Origin: Lytechinus pictus
Taxonomy: Eukaryota; Echinodermata; Echinoidea; Temnopleuroida; Toxopneustidae
Direction of reading: 5' to 3'
NCBI RefSeq assembly: GCF_037042905.1
Contig: NC_087251.1
Location: 48,677,873-48,741,872, forward strand
DNA length: 64,000 bases
Part shown: positions 23,001 through 32,993 of the stretch, one piece after another
Layout: each line of letters opens with the position of its first letter
How positions within the stretch are numbered: the first letter of the stretch is position 1
Position numbers and translations under genes: made by a program
Notes under the pieces: model-generated
What the model saw: the letters and a program-made list of their open reading frames with translations, nothing else
What the model was told of the DNA's origin: nothing
The model's database searches: none

Positions 23001-24208
23001 TTAAGCTTTTACGTTGGTTTTACTTGATTCAAATAACGCCAAGACACTCTAAATTTTACATAATTATTTCAGCATTTTAACTCATAATTTATCATAGGAG
23101 AGCCTTAAACCTACAACTTAACTTTACTCTTTTATTCCAATCAATTTTAATTTACATGTAATTTGAACATGTAAAATGTGTACATACTGTATCGTAAATA
23201 TCAAAATAGTATTGAAAGGGGGAAAAGGGGCGAGTTGAATTCAATCATAGTATGGAGAAATGCGAATTGATATATCTTCATCTGCACGTTCTCGCAAATA
23301 CAGGCCATCCATCTTAATGAAACAATTGTAAATGTCAGTAAAACAACTGATTCAAATTTATTTCTCCATAAAAACCAGTTCATGGCAGAGTTGGTTAAAA
23401 GTCCTATTTCAAATTAATATCGCGGATGAGAAGCTTTCGTTGTAATATTGATCCATGTCGTCATGCAAAAACACAGGCGTCGGTCTGGGACAAAAGATAT
23501 AACACCTTTGTAGAGGCGATGGTAACAAATATCGCTATCTTTCATATAGTCTCTACTTTATTGCTCATCGATTTGGATTCGGCAAGGCTTATTGAAAGGT
23601 TACTGTCTGTAATCCAAAGGACATGGTGGAATTAATAAGCAGCATTTGTATCATCCGAAGACAGCACTGTCAAATTGTCATTATTAAGCATGGCTAAATT
23701 AGCTGTTTGATTGAGATTATTTTGGGGTTTTTTTTCCAAACAGTATTGAGAGCAATTCGTCGAAATTCTTAATGATTATTTTAATTAATCACAAAAAGAA
23801 ATCCACGGATCTTTAACTGGTTAATTTCTTTATTTAGTTCAGTGCTGGAGCTGACACTGTTTCAAAGCGGTATTTCTTGAAACACGCCTACCTTTTTGGC
23901 GCCAGGGAGTTGTCTATACACTTTACCCCCTTCCATTATCATGATTATGATATTATTACCATGACAATTTGAAGCCACCTTAGTCCAGTGTCACATATTT
24001 TTAGTGAAATAAAATAAATGTAGAGGCCATAGACGTATTTTTCTTTGGGTAAAGAAATGCAAAATGTTAAATTGTGTTTTATCTTCAAAATGTTCCATCT
24101 TAATTTTGAAAAGTATGGTGCCATTGTCATAGAAAATCGTCAAATGTTAATACTGCCATTTACATGCATTAACCACTTGAAATTCTGTCATTCTTATTTT
24201 AAAGAAAA

Positions 24209-24242
<34 letters not shown>

Positions 24243-26815
24243 AATCACATTTATTTCCTTCAAACAGATACAAAATAATATTTGACATAGTAACGAATGC
24301 AGTATATATTTCGACACAATTTTGAAGGAGGCGAAAACCCGGAAAGCAGAGCTTGAGTTGGGGCAGCCAGATACAAATAAATAACGAGTTACGTACTGTA
24401 ATGACATCATATGTAATTGCATATAATTAAGAAAGTTAAGAGTAGAAAATAAACATACAGTAGATGGAGAAGAGGGAGAAGAAATGTAGGCATTAGAAGA
24501 TAAGTTCATTTGAATAACAGAGTAAACTGGTCGCAATTACGTAACATTGGTACATGTATAACGAGCTTGACTGACATTTCTCTAGCATAGCAACAGGTAA
24601 GGCATGTGCATTAATTAACAATAGAAATGGAAGGTAGTTCAAGCATGTCAATGTCAATGATCTCTGTCAGTGACCTAGAAAATTATATGGTTAGTGGACA
24701 GATGGATGCATTGGCGAGATAAGACTGGTCAGTATCATAGAGGAATCATACATTTCAAATAGCTTTACATGAATTGAAACAAACTTAGAACTACTTTGCA
24801 ATGTTTATTTTTATTCAATCGTGTTCCACAAATTAATCAAGTATTTTGTAAAATAAAATATCGTTCGCTTCCCGCAACATACTAATGCAAATCTTTGATT
24901 ACTCTTCATGTTTAAAATCAGTTTTCCTCTATTCCTTTTTATCTTACATGCGTTAACTTTGATTTTAATGGAACATCAATAACCAAGTTTTGAAGTTACA
25001 TCTTCTTAATTTAAATTGTTTATCTGCTAGTGAAGTGTTTACCTATTGTAAATAAATAATTGCCGGTCTAGGCATTTTGTAACCGTATTTTTTCAAAAAC
25101 CAAATTTATTCATCTTGTATCGTGTATCTTGTATTCTTAATGTTAATGCCATATTTTAATACACATCTTTTTGTCCCCCGTCTTTTTTTTCATGACCTAC
25201 CAGGATGAGGGATTTGTTTGATGATAAACTCACTAAGTGCTACTAGTTACATGAGGCAATTTGTCAAACTTCGACCAGTTTTTTTTTCTTTATAATTTTT
25301 TGAACAAGCCTTTTTTTTTACTTTAAATTAGTTTTGGATGACTCCCAGTTAAGCACAACAATGTAAGATAATTGTTTTACAATTGACAGTGACATTGGTT
25401 TAAAAAAATAACTTATCAATATGTGATGGTTTTTAAGTTACTTTATGACTTTCTTCCTTTCATTTTTTCCAGCTACTTCATGTAAAGGTGATCAGATGCA
25501 AAACAATACAAAGAGTAAGTCTTCATTCTAAATTATGTCTCCTTTTACAAGTAATGTGTGGATCATTGTATAGTAAAAAAAATCCTTTATAAATGACACA
25601 TCAACTTACTCAGAAATATGAGTTTATTATTTTAATTGTAGGGCTTGGTACAACCACAATGCAGGATCACATATTTATGTATCTTTAGAGTAATTATGTA
25701 CTTCTCACCTGCAATTAATAATTCACATTATTGGGAAAAAAACCTGTCGATTTTCCTGAACAAAAGTTTTTAGATTAGAGAAAGGGCAAGGTTGTTCCTT
25801 TTAACAAAGGCGTCGATCCGTGTGGCAGGAGACGATCGCCCCCCATCAAAATATTGGGGTGGGGAGAACATATCGATTTGCCCTCCCCCCAATAATATTA
25901 ATAACTTGTATATAATTATGCAATGCAAATGTAGGTTTAAAAGGCATTGGGGAAACACTATAAAACCATGAAACCTGGAATAAAATACTACATACACAAT
26001 TGTCCATTTAAAATTCTGTTTTATAATTGTAGCGCGCAGCGCACCAATTTTTATTTGTTTACTTTTTTTTTACTTTTGCCCCCCTTCCCTTCGGCCATAT
26101 GATAGGGCGCAAACAAGAACAAAGGAGAAACGACATCTGCTCCGGCGACAATTGCTCTGGGCTTTATTTGGTCTAAGATATAGGGTTAGGGTTGTAGTAT
26201 GGTTTATGTTAGGTTTAGGGCCAGGTTTAGGACAGGGCATAGTGTTAGATCCAGGGTTGAATTTGGCCATTCCATTAGTGTGTGAAATTTACAGCGGAGC
26301 AATTATCGCCGGAGCGAATGTCATAGGACTAGAACAAAGGGGTGCAATTTTGCAAATGTTTCACTTTAATTCAATCCCAAAATGCATTACCAGTGCATTA
26401 ATTAGGATTCAAACTTAAATCCCTATTTCATTGTGTGAAGCAATTATTATATGGCGATTCCATGTTGTGTCTTACATTTAACTATGAACAATTTTGACAT
26501 GAAAATAAAAGAATACTTTTTTTATTATTTCCTTGGTAATCCTAAGTACTACCAGAAGAGGTACAAATCTTCCAGACTTATTTTGAATCGATTACATAAC
26601 CTCTGCAATTGAAATGAAAAATCATGTCAAACGCTATCGTACGGGACACAAAAATAACATAAAACAAAAGACAGGGACCTGGGAACGATTTTTTCAGTGG
26701 GGGTGCTGAAATCTCTTCTCAAAGGTGGGGGGAGGAGGGGACACAATTGAGTTTTCCATAATTACACACACACACACCTATAAGGGCACCACACACACCC
26801 ACCAACCCCCCCCCC

Positions 26816-26853
<38 letters not shown>

Positions 26854-29800
26854 CATACATACATATATATGACAGTCATTTCTTAGCTTTCTTCTTATAA
26901 AAGAACATAGATATATAATTAGATAACTCGAGCGTGAAGCGCGAGCTCTTTTTTTTTTTTGGGGGGGGGGGATTTCATGTTTTTTGTCCTGAAAAATTGA
27001 ACATTTTGAGCAATGTTTGTGGTCCTGAACATTAAGATGCGTATGTAGCAAATAATAACTGCGAACGTGATCAGTGCGAGCAGATATTTTTGATATACGC
27101 TCTAGTCTGATCGAAAGGGAAGTGTTAAAGGACTGTTTGCAGTTACCCATTAAGGCGTTACATATATCAACAATCAAATAATGCGAGCGCGAAGCGCGAG
27201 CTGAAAATTTGACTTTCCGACCTAAATACTGGACATTCTAAGCACTTTTTGCAATCATGAAAAGAATAGGTATATAACTATATGATTGATGCGAGCGCGA
27301 AGCGCAAGCGGAAATAAAAATGAGATTTCAGACCTAAAAACAAGACATCTTAAGCACTTTTCTAATCATGAACAGGATAGGTATATAACTATACAATTGA
27401 TGTGAGCGCAAAGTGCGAGCGGAAACAAAATTGAGATTTCAGACCCCAAAAACGAGACATTCTAAGCACTTTTCTAATAATGAAGAGGATAGGTATATAG
27501 CTATACACTTGATGCGAGCGCAAAGCACGAGTGGAAATAAAAATGAGATTTCAGACCTAAAAACGGGACATCTTAAGCACTTTTCTAATCATGAACAGGA
27601 TGGTATATAACTATACAATTGATGCGAGCGCGAAGCGCGAGCGGAATTAAAAATGAGATTTCAGACCTAAAAACAGGACATCTTTAGCACTTTTCTAATC
27701 ATGAACAGGATGGTATATAACTATACAATCGATGCGAGCGCGAAGCGCGAGCGGAATTAAAAATGAGATTTCAGACCTAAAAACAGGACATCTTTAGCAC
27801 TTTTCTAATCATGAACAGGATGGTATATAACTATACAATGATGCGAGCGCGAAGCGCGAGCGAAATTAAAAATGAGATTTCAGACCTAAAAACAGGACAT
27901 CTTTAGCACTTTTCTAATCATGAACAGGATAGATATATAACTATACAATTGATGCGAGCGGAAACAAATTGAGATTTCAGACCTATAATTGGGACATTCT
28001 ATTCATGATTTGTAAATCAAGAAAATGATGGGTAATTGGATATATTCTTACAATGTGAGCGCGAAGTGCGAGCAGAAAATTTTTGACATTGTGATCTGAA
28101 ACTCCACACTGAATTTAATATGGTATGAACAGATAAAGAAAAATCAGACAAACATAAGAATAAAGATTTGATCAAAATCCGACAAGGAATATCACAGTTA
28201 TTGCATTTTAAAGATTAGCATTATTCCGGTGTTTTAAGCATGTCTTCATTAATATTCAATGAGCAAACTGATGTCATATCCCCACTTGTTATTTTGTATT
28301 TTATTATATAAAATTATGTTTATTTAATATTTTCCCTTCAAGAACCAAAAAAAGTTGAATTGACAACTGATTTAGTCCATTAGATATTCTTCGCTGCAAC
28401 TTATTTCATTATAAGGGAGACATATCATTCACACTGGTATGAAAAAATGAAACAATTTTTATTCCATGTAATAACACAAGAAACATGATAGTGGGGATGT
28501 GACACCTTCAACCCACATCGGCAGAAATCACAGAGGAGACAGGGGGACGTGTCCCCCTACCAAAAATAGTAGGGGGACACAATATCAAATGTCCCCCCTA
28601 CTATTTTTGGTCTTTCATGGAGAAAACTACATCACTACACAATCGAAATAATACCTTTTGGACTAAATGACCTTACATTTTGGGTGAAACACTTTTTTTT
28701 TCTTTGTTTTGCTTGTCAAATTTTCCAGGCCCTGGTCCCCCTACCTTTAGGGACAGATTTCCGCACATGTCAATCCACCTATTAAATATTCATGACGACA
28801 TGCATATCACCATTTTCATAAATATTGCTAAACTTTAGAATTAAATAACTTAACTATTTGTTATCAGATTTTCATAAAATTGTATTTGATATAAATATTT
28901 TTAGCCCGGAGTAGCCCCAAAACAAGCTGCGTATCTGAATAAACATGCGCGCACGTGTTTAGAGTTAGACTTAGTATCTGGGCATTGTAAATATTTTTTT
29001 TATTATAAAAATCAATAATGCGAGCACGAAGCGCGAGCAGAAAATATTTGATATTCCGATCTCAAAATAGGTGAATTTAAACACTATTTTAAGTACTGTG
29101 TCAGACAATTTTGAAGGGGAGGAGTTCTACAAAACGTCGTTCATTTTCATTACATTTCTGTCATTTATCAACTTACCTCTAGATTTCGAGGAGGTGCTGC
29201 CTATGGAAAATAACACATGCAGCACCCCCAAATTTTTTGGGGTGCTTCAGCTTCCCAGGGCCATGGGGCAGGGCGAAAAAGACTGTGAAATTTGATTTCT
29301 ATTGTCTGACTTGTAATTGTTTATAAAAAAAAAAAAAAAGCGGTCGGGCGCGCGCACACTTGATTGGACATAAAACCTGGAAGTTTCAAGTCCAACCACA
29401 CCCATGTCCCTCCCTGCTATCGAGTAGTGTGTAAACTATGGTTATCACCACGTATCGCGCGCGACCACGTCTGTATCGGAGTGCCGGAGCTTGATTGAGT
29501 CGCGTTATACGAATATGTGAAAGACTATGTAAATGATTTGCGATTGTCGGATGGGGTAATTATGTCCATTATAACAAATATAAAAAAATACAAAGGGAAC
29601 CTGATTTCGTGGGGGTGCTGCCTATGGAAAATAATACACGCAGCACCCCCAGGAAAATTTATGGGGGTGCTTCAGCACCCCCGCTTCCCAGGTCCCTGAC
29701 AAAAGAGACAGAAAAAACGAAAGCATGGAATCACCCTTTAACTTAAAACAAAGTGCATCTCAGTTCGACTTCACCTCCATATTTACCGTTATCGCGAATA

Positions 29801-30265
29801 ATTTCTAAGTAATTTGCTTATCCTTTAGCGATATACTTACCATTTCCATTCTCCGTCATCATTGAAAGAATACGTTAGAACCATCTCCATGGCAAGAAAG
29901 ACGAAACCTATTGCAAGGAACCAGTAATAGGAGTTCTGTGACGTATAAACTACGCAAAATATCGCAGCCAGTCCGTGGAAAAGGAACGCGGCGCGTACAA
30001 TAGAAGCGCGTATTCCTCGCTGGAGTTTCATGGAGCACACGTTTCTTTTTTGGCGCCATCTGGCAAATCGTCTGCTGATCTGTTTTTTCGAGGTTCCAGT
30101 GATTTCACTGCTTGGGTGCTGGTAGTGGTTTGGTTCTGGCGAGGCGTATCCGGATTCTTCGCTCACGATATGAGTACCATTTGCAAGCCTTCTCCTCCGA
30201 TATAACTCATCGTCATCAAAACTTACAGCTTGAGTGTTATTATCGTCAGTGTCCAAGTTATCCAT
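19349..30265 (-). CDS. TMEM26: TMEM26-like multi-pass membrane protein, copy A (3 exons)
   Basis: Exons 30265-29841, 21595-21382 and 20077-19349 join to 1368 nt (455 aa). Introns are GT-AG, phase 2 then phase 0. The ATG at 30265 has an in-frame TGA 9 nt upstream. Residues 1-85 are polar. Hydrophobic segments follow at about 87-107, 113-132, 146-163, 219-236, 250-266, 276-297, and two more around the QDGP motif (354-357). Family marks are KWF at the exon 1/2 joint, GRW (237-239), LTRDQLSQLLL, GxxADxLEF and ILQDGPYLFIRL, closely matching vertebrate TMEM26. A sequon (N199-D-S) sits in the loop after segment 3, where human TMEM26 also has sequons. The basic C-tail has RRRQS. TMEM26 is a poorly understood membrane protein; no reaction is known. 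Human TMEM26 is ~368 aa; the extra length is in the N- and C-terminal tails. Intron 1 is 8.2 kb and transposon-rich. Confidence 0.88.
20581..21171. mobile_element. TTAA-flanked MITE in intron 2 of copy A
   Basis: TTAA at 20577-20580 and 21172-21175 flanks imperfect inverted ends AGGAATGCTCCGGGC and GCCCGGAGCATCCCC. Length 591 bp, no ORF. TTAA targets are typical of piggyBac and Kolobok transposons. A relative sits at 28112-28917. Confidence 0.75.
21382..21595 (-). CDS. TMEM26: TMEM26-like copy A, exon 2
   Basis: Acceptor CTCTCTACAG, donor GAG/GTATGG. The 214 nt start with the last base of the Trp codon, encode FVPSSLIYMAVVVPVVWFME and a loop with a sequon, and end in phase 0. Confidence 0.87.
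22405..23000. mobile_element. TTAA-flanked MITE in intron 1 of copy A
   Basis: TTAA at 22401-22404 and 23001-23004; ends AGGAGAATCCAACC and GGCTGGATTCCCCT. At 596 bp it nearly matches the length of the 20581 element, and both share internal AAAGAAAAATCAGACAA-type sequence near the left end, so they are probably sister families. Confidence 0.75.
23005..24185. other. intronic DNA, nothing recognised
   Basis: Part of the long intron 1 of copy A. AT-rich, no supported repeat end or exon. Confidence 0.4.
24190..24545 (-). mobile_element. probable LINE 3' tail with (TCAA)n
   Basis: Read on the minus strand, non-coding sequence ends in about eight CAAT/TCAA repeats (24209-24241). A short-repeat tail like this resembles the 3' end of the CR1-type element at 1574, but no RT motif is left, so the assignment is weak. 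Confidence 0.4.
24789..24935. repeat. dispersed repeat shared with 39029-39157
   Basis: From AACTACTTTGCA to CATGTTTAAAATCAG the two loci are almost identical over ~130 bp. The main difference is an extra TGATTACTCT here. At 39 kb the block abuts the 5' truncation of an L1/Tx1-type fragment, so it may be part of that LINE. Confidence 0.75.
24936..26130. other. intronic DNA, nothing recognised
   Basis: AT-rich intron sequence of copy A. A G/C-run segment near 25800-25890 (GATCGCCCCCCATC) looks transposon-derived, but no boundaries are visible. Confidence 0.4.
26132..26322. mobile_element. 191-bp element with 26-bp inverted ends
   Basis: The left end GACATCTGCTCCGGCGACAA and the right end (inverse GACATTCGCTCCGGCGATAA) match over 26 bp with three differences. 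The core is rich in GGTTAGGGTT/GGTTTAGG. No clear target duplication. Confidence 0.65.
26764..26868. repeat. CA and TA microsatellites
   Basis: CACACACA tracts, a C-run, then (AT)n and CATACATA. Spurious Tyr/Ile/Val-rich frames cross it. Confidence 0.85.
27175..28075. repeat. minisatellite of ~110-bp units, about 8 copies
   Basis: Each unit has a palindrome GCGAGCGCGAAGCGCGAGC, then AATGAGATTTCAGACCTAAA, GGACATCTTAAGCAC, TTTTCTAATCATGAACAGGA and GGTATATAACTATACAAT. Palindromes start near 27183, 27291, 27402, 27514, 27624, 27734, 27843, 27953 (truncated) and 28054. Lone relatives lie at ~26929 and ~29018. The copies at 27624-27950 are the most alike, implying recent expansion there. Confidence 0.88.
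28112..28917. mobile_element. decayed relative of the 20581 MITE
   Basis: From AATATGGTATGAACAGATAA to TTTTTAGCCCGGAGTAGCCCC it follows the 20581-21171 element block by block. The left inverted end is lost and no TTAA pair is visible. It is split by the 254-bp insertion at 28516. Confidence 0.75.
28516..28769. mobile_element. 254-bp MITE nested in the MITE at 28112
   Basis: Ends CATCGGCAGAAATC and GATTTCCGCACATG are inverted. Flanks TCAACCCA (28508-28515) and TCAATCCA (28770-28777) form an 8-bp duplication with one mismatch. The uninterrupted 20581 element serves as the empty-site comparison. Inside is a strong hairpin: ACCAAAAATAGTAGGGGG against CCCCCTACTATTTTTGGT. A relative lies at 32164-32417. 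Confidence 0.75.
29841..30265 (-). CDS. TMEM26: TMEM26-like copy A, exon 1
   Basis: Encodes the start, the polar N-terminus and the first two hydrophobic segments, ending in KW. The donor is GTAAG after the first two bases of a Trp codon (phase 2). ATG context is ATCAAGATGG. Confidence 0.87.
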
Positions 30266-30269
30266 CTTG

Positions 30270-30840
30270 ATTCAAATTTTATCAATGATGAAACTCCTCT
30301 TGGTCCGGCGTTTTGATGAACACACATATACTGAAAAAAACTTTAAATCAAACACACTATTCTTATTTTACGATACATACAAATAAACATTTAAAATCTC
30401 TGATGGGTCTGTGACACTATCCAGATGCATGCCTTGCATTTCACCAAATCATCATGATCAGAAGTCTTTGCAGCGTTTCGAAACAAATTTTCTTCTTAAA
30501 ATTAAATCAAAACTTCAGAAGAATGTTTATCTTCAATCTGCAATATCCGTTCGATAAATCCATATCCACAAAACAAATGCGTTTTAAAGGTTTATGATTT
30601 ATTTGTATCTCCCTGCATTCCGAATATAGTGAATTATTCCCAAATGAATTTCCCGCATGCCTCAGACACCATTTTCCTCAGATCAATCGGTTTGTGTCTG
30701 TGCCAGCTGACGCCCTAAAATGCAAGAATGGTGTTTAGCTCATCTGCCTCGCACATAGCATGCAAGCTATATACTGGCGGCTGCAGGGGATGCGCATGCA
30801 CAGTAGATCACAATGCATCTTTTCATCTTCTCGACCTATC
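30270..30840. other. 5' flank of TMEM26-like copy A
   Basis: Presumed 5' UTR and promoter region. No clear TATA box or initiator could be picked by eye, and no repeat is recognised. Confidence 0.35.
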
Positions 30841-30845
30841 TCATG

Positions 30846-30993
30846 TTTCCCGTTTCATGAAGAATTGTTGAAATAACAAATGGAAAATTTCTGTAAAAAG
30901 TTTACTATAAGCCAATCAGATTGAATGATTTCAGTAGCTTTCAATTGTTATTATGAATTTGTTATTATAAAAGGTTTTATGAAACGGGCCCCT
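30846..30993. mobile_element. MITE with GTTTCATGAA-type termini
   Basis: Left end TTCCCGTTTCATGAAGAATT and right end TTTTATGAAACGGGCCCC are inverted, and inner AACAAATGG/TTGTTATT arms continue the foldback. It is about 148 bp, of the same general type as the element at 3704. Confidence 0.55.
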
Positions 30994-30994
30994 G

Positions 30995-31545
30995 ATCGGT
31001 GGTGATATAGAAATATGTTTTAAAGTATGAAATTTGGACGATTAATGAACTTGACGGATGTGCCTTCCCAATATCAGAAAGCCGAGGAGACCACAAATTG
31101 GATAGATATCGGTTAAAAGAGGGAGTTACAAAATTTAAGCACGTAGGCCATATTTCATGGATTTGTGCTATCGGGGAAAGAAGCATTACTTTACTCCGGT
31201 GGCACCTCAAAATTGTTCCTCTCATTATGACATAAAACTTTCGCATCATTAGCTGTGCGATGGCAATGTATCGATAGATCTTATTTAAGATAAGCCAAAA
31301 GGGAATTTAATGAACGCCACTTCGTATGAGTGTAATATTTTAATCATTTTTGTTTTCAGAGTAATGAAGTTTTCAGTTGAGGAATGATGTTACAGTTATT
31401 AATGACTTGTAGGGATTATTACCAAGCAGTTAAAGATTTTTTGTGAATACGAGGCATTATTTAGTATACGTGTATCCATTCATCCCTTTAATATTATGGC
31501 AACGCCGCTATCATACAGCATGCAAAATATAATGGTGCTTACACA
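30995..31545. other. no gene recognised
   Basis: AT-rich, no supported ORF or repeat boundary. Confidence 0.35.
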
Positions 31546-31564
31546 CTCGTGCGTGCACGCTCTC

Positions 31565-31609
31565 ACACACACCCTCACACACACACGCACACACACCCTC
31601 ACTCACCCT

Positions 31610-31658
<49 letters not shown>

Positions 31659-31660
31659 TG
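31565..31660. repeat. CA and TA microsatellites
   Basis: CACACACCCTCAC repeats then (TA)n from about 31620 to 31660, directly before a tRNA-like unit. Confidence 0.85.
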
Positions 31661-31804
31661 TGAAAGAAATGGATGAAGAGAACACTTCGTATGTCATTGT
31701 TCAAAACCCACCTACACCCGACAAAGGAAATTATAATTGGTATAGTGTCGAAAATCTGTCTATCTGACGGTCAATCGGATCGGGGTCGCCCTAGCCACTT
31801 ACCC

Positions 31805-31875
31805 GTCTCTGTGGTCTAGTGGTTAAGGCACCGGCGTTCAAAGCTGGTGGCCCGGGTTCGATTCCCGGCAGAGAC
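31805..31875 (+). tRNA. tRNA-like gene, tRNA-Glu-like body with UCA anticodon, copy 3
   Basis: 71 nt that fold as a standard cloverleaf. Acceptor GTCTCTG/CAGAGAC pairs perfectly; D stem GTCT/AGGC; D loop AGTGGTTA keeps A14, G18G19 and A21; anticodon stem CCGGC/GCTGG; loop GTTCAAA gives anticodon TCA; variable loop TGGC; T arm CCGGG-TTCGATT-CCCGG. Box A and box B are consensus. A T6 run starts 3 nt after the 3' end, a Pol III terminator. D and T arms resemble metazoan tRNA-Glu. Base 32 is G, which is unusual. The variable arm is short, so it is not tRNA-Sec. It could be a functional suppressor-type tRNA, a tRNA pseudogene family, or a repeat using a tRNA promoter. Confidence 0.65.
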
Positions 31876-31963
31876 ATTTTTTCGGCATTACCAATTTTTC
31901 CAAAGGGCAGATAGCTCTGGGGAACCTTGATTTAAGCTACGCCTACTATTGTTCTCTTTATCC

Positions 31964-32128
31964 ATTTCTTTCACAAAATATTTAAATAAAAGAGTTGCCA
32001 AAGCTGTTGTACATGTATAATTTCACACATTTATATATATATATAAATGTGAGAAATCATACATGCACAACAGCTTTGGCAACTCTTGTATTCAAATATG
32101 TTATGACTTGTGAAAGAAATGAATTTAA
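31964..32128. repeat. large palindrome formed by inverted 3' parts of the tRNA-like unit
   Basis: The unit's 3' region (AAGAGTTGCCAAAGCTGTTG...) meets its inverse (...CAACAGCTTTGGCAACTCTT) around a TATATA centre near 32036, giving arms of about 75 bp. Confidence 0.75.
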
Positions 32129-32163
32129 TTTCTATCACCAGTCACAATATATATATATATATT

Positions 32164-32417
32164 ATGGGCGGAAATCCCAGGGGGGAATGCGTCCCCTACC
32201 AAAAATAGTAGGGAGGACACATCAAACGTCCCCCCTACTATTTTTGGTCTTTCATGATGGAGAAAAATTTATCATTCACAATAAAAATAAAACATGTATT
32301 TTGGACTAATTGACCTTACATTTCGGGATGAAAACCTTGTTGTTGTTTTTTTGTTTTTTTTTGCTTGTCAAATTTTCCAGCTCCTGGTCCCCCTACCTTT
32401 TGGGACAAATTTCCGCC
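32164..32417. mobile_element. ~254-bp MITE, relative of 28516-28769
   Basis: Ends GGGCGGAAATCCC and AAATTTCCGCCC are inverted. The same internal hairpin (CAAAAATAGTAGGG against CCCTACTATTTTTG) and TGCTTGTCAAATTTTCCAG block are present. It lies in a (TA)n tract, so a target duplication cannot be read. Confidence 0.7.
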
Positions 32418-32418
32418 C

Positions 32419-32452
<34 letters not shown>

Positions 32453-32454
32453 GG

Positions 32455-32950
32455 CATCACCAATTTTTCCAAAGGGTAGATAGCTCTGGGGAACCTTGAT
32501 TTAAGCTACGCCTACCATTGTTCTCTTCATCCATTTCTTTACAATATTTAAAAATAAAAGAGTTGCCAAAGCTGTTGTACATGTAAAACTTTACACATTT
32601 GTATGTATACTTTCTTCCATACATGTACTGTATCAAAGCAATAGCTTTGATCCAGCTGAAGCATGGCGACTTGTCATTGTTCGAAACCCACCTTCACCCG
32701 ACAAAGGAAATTATAATTGGTATAGTGTCGAAAATCTGTCTATCTGACGGTCAATCGGATCGGGGTCGCCCTAGCCACTAACCCGTCTCTGTGGTCTAGT
32801 GGTTAAGGCACCGGCGTTCAAAGCTGGGGGCCCGGGTTCGATTCCCGGCAGAGACATTTTTTCGGCATCACCAATTTTTCCAAAGGGTAGATAGCTCTGG
32901 GGAACCTTGATTTAAGCTACGCCTACCATTGTTCTCTTCATCCATTTCTT

Positions 32951-32955
<5 letters not shown>
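32455..32955 (+). repeat. tRNA-like unit cluster (partial 3' part plus a full unit)
   Basis: A 3' part (CACCAATTTTTCC... to TTCTTTACAATATTT) is followed by a full unit with tRNA-like copy 4. This is the same arrangement as at 500-1275. Confidence 0.75.
32785..32855 (+). tRNA. tRNA-like gene, tRNA-Glu-like body with UCA anticodon, copy 4
   Basis: Same as copy 3 except G instead of T at the first variable-loop base (GCTGGGGG). All stems are intact, the anticodon is TCA, and a T6 terminator follows 3 nt downstream. Two intact copies 980 bp apart suggest either selection or recent duplication. Confidence 0.65.

Positions 32956-32990
<35 letters not shown>
32955..32990. repeat. (TA)n microsatellite
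   Basis: TA dinucleotide run immediately 5' of the RTE element; the run resumes at its 3' end (36238). Confidence 0.9.

Positions 32991-32993
<3 letters not shown>

Larger units (their letters stand above)
26672..29698. mobile_element. 3-kb hAT-like element in intron 1 of copy A, with nested insertions
   Basis: The ends CAGGGACCTGGGAA and TTCCCAGGTCCCTG are inverted and flanked by a perfect 8-bp duplication ACAAAAGA (26664-26671 and 29699-29706). Subterminal GGGGGTGCTGAA and TTCAGCACCCCC are also inverted. No transposase ORF. Contents: a CA/TA microsatellite (26764-26868), an array of ~110-bp units with GCGAGCGCGAAGCGCGAGC palindromes (27175-28075), a decayed TTAA-type MITE (28112-28917) with another element inside it, and a repeated GGTGCTGCCTATGGAAAATA block (29192 and 29613). 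The right end is only 142 bp from exon 1 of copy A. Confidence 0.82.

Noticed and set aside
26175-26230. Interstitial telomeric repeat
   Set aside because: Only two adjacent TTAGGG-like words among degenerate GGTTTAGG text, enclosed by transposon ends.
27175-28075. CRISPR-like array
   Set aside because: Regular direct repeats, but the whole ~110-bp unit is repeated with no unique spacers, no cas genes, and the context is an animal transposon.
31805-31875. Selenocysteine tRNA because of the UCA anticodon
   Set aside because: The variable arm is 4 nt and the acceptor stem 7 bp; tRNA-Sec has a long variable arm and extended stems.
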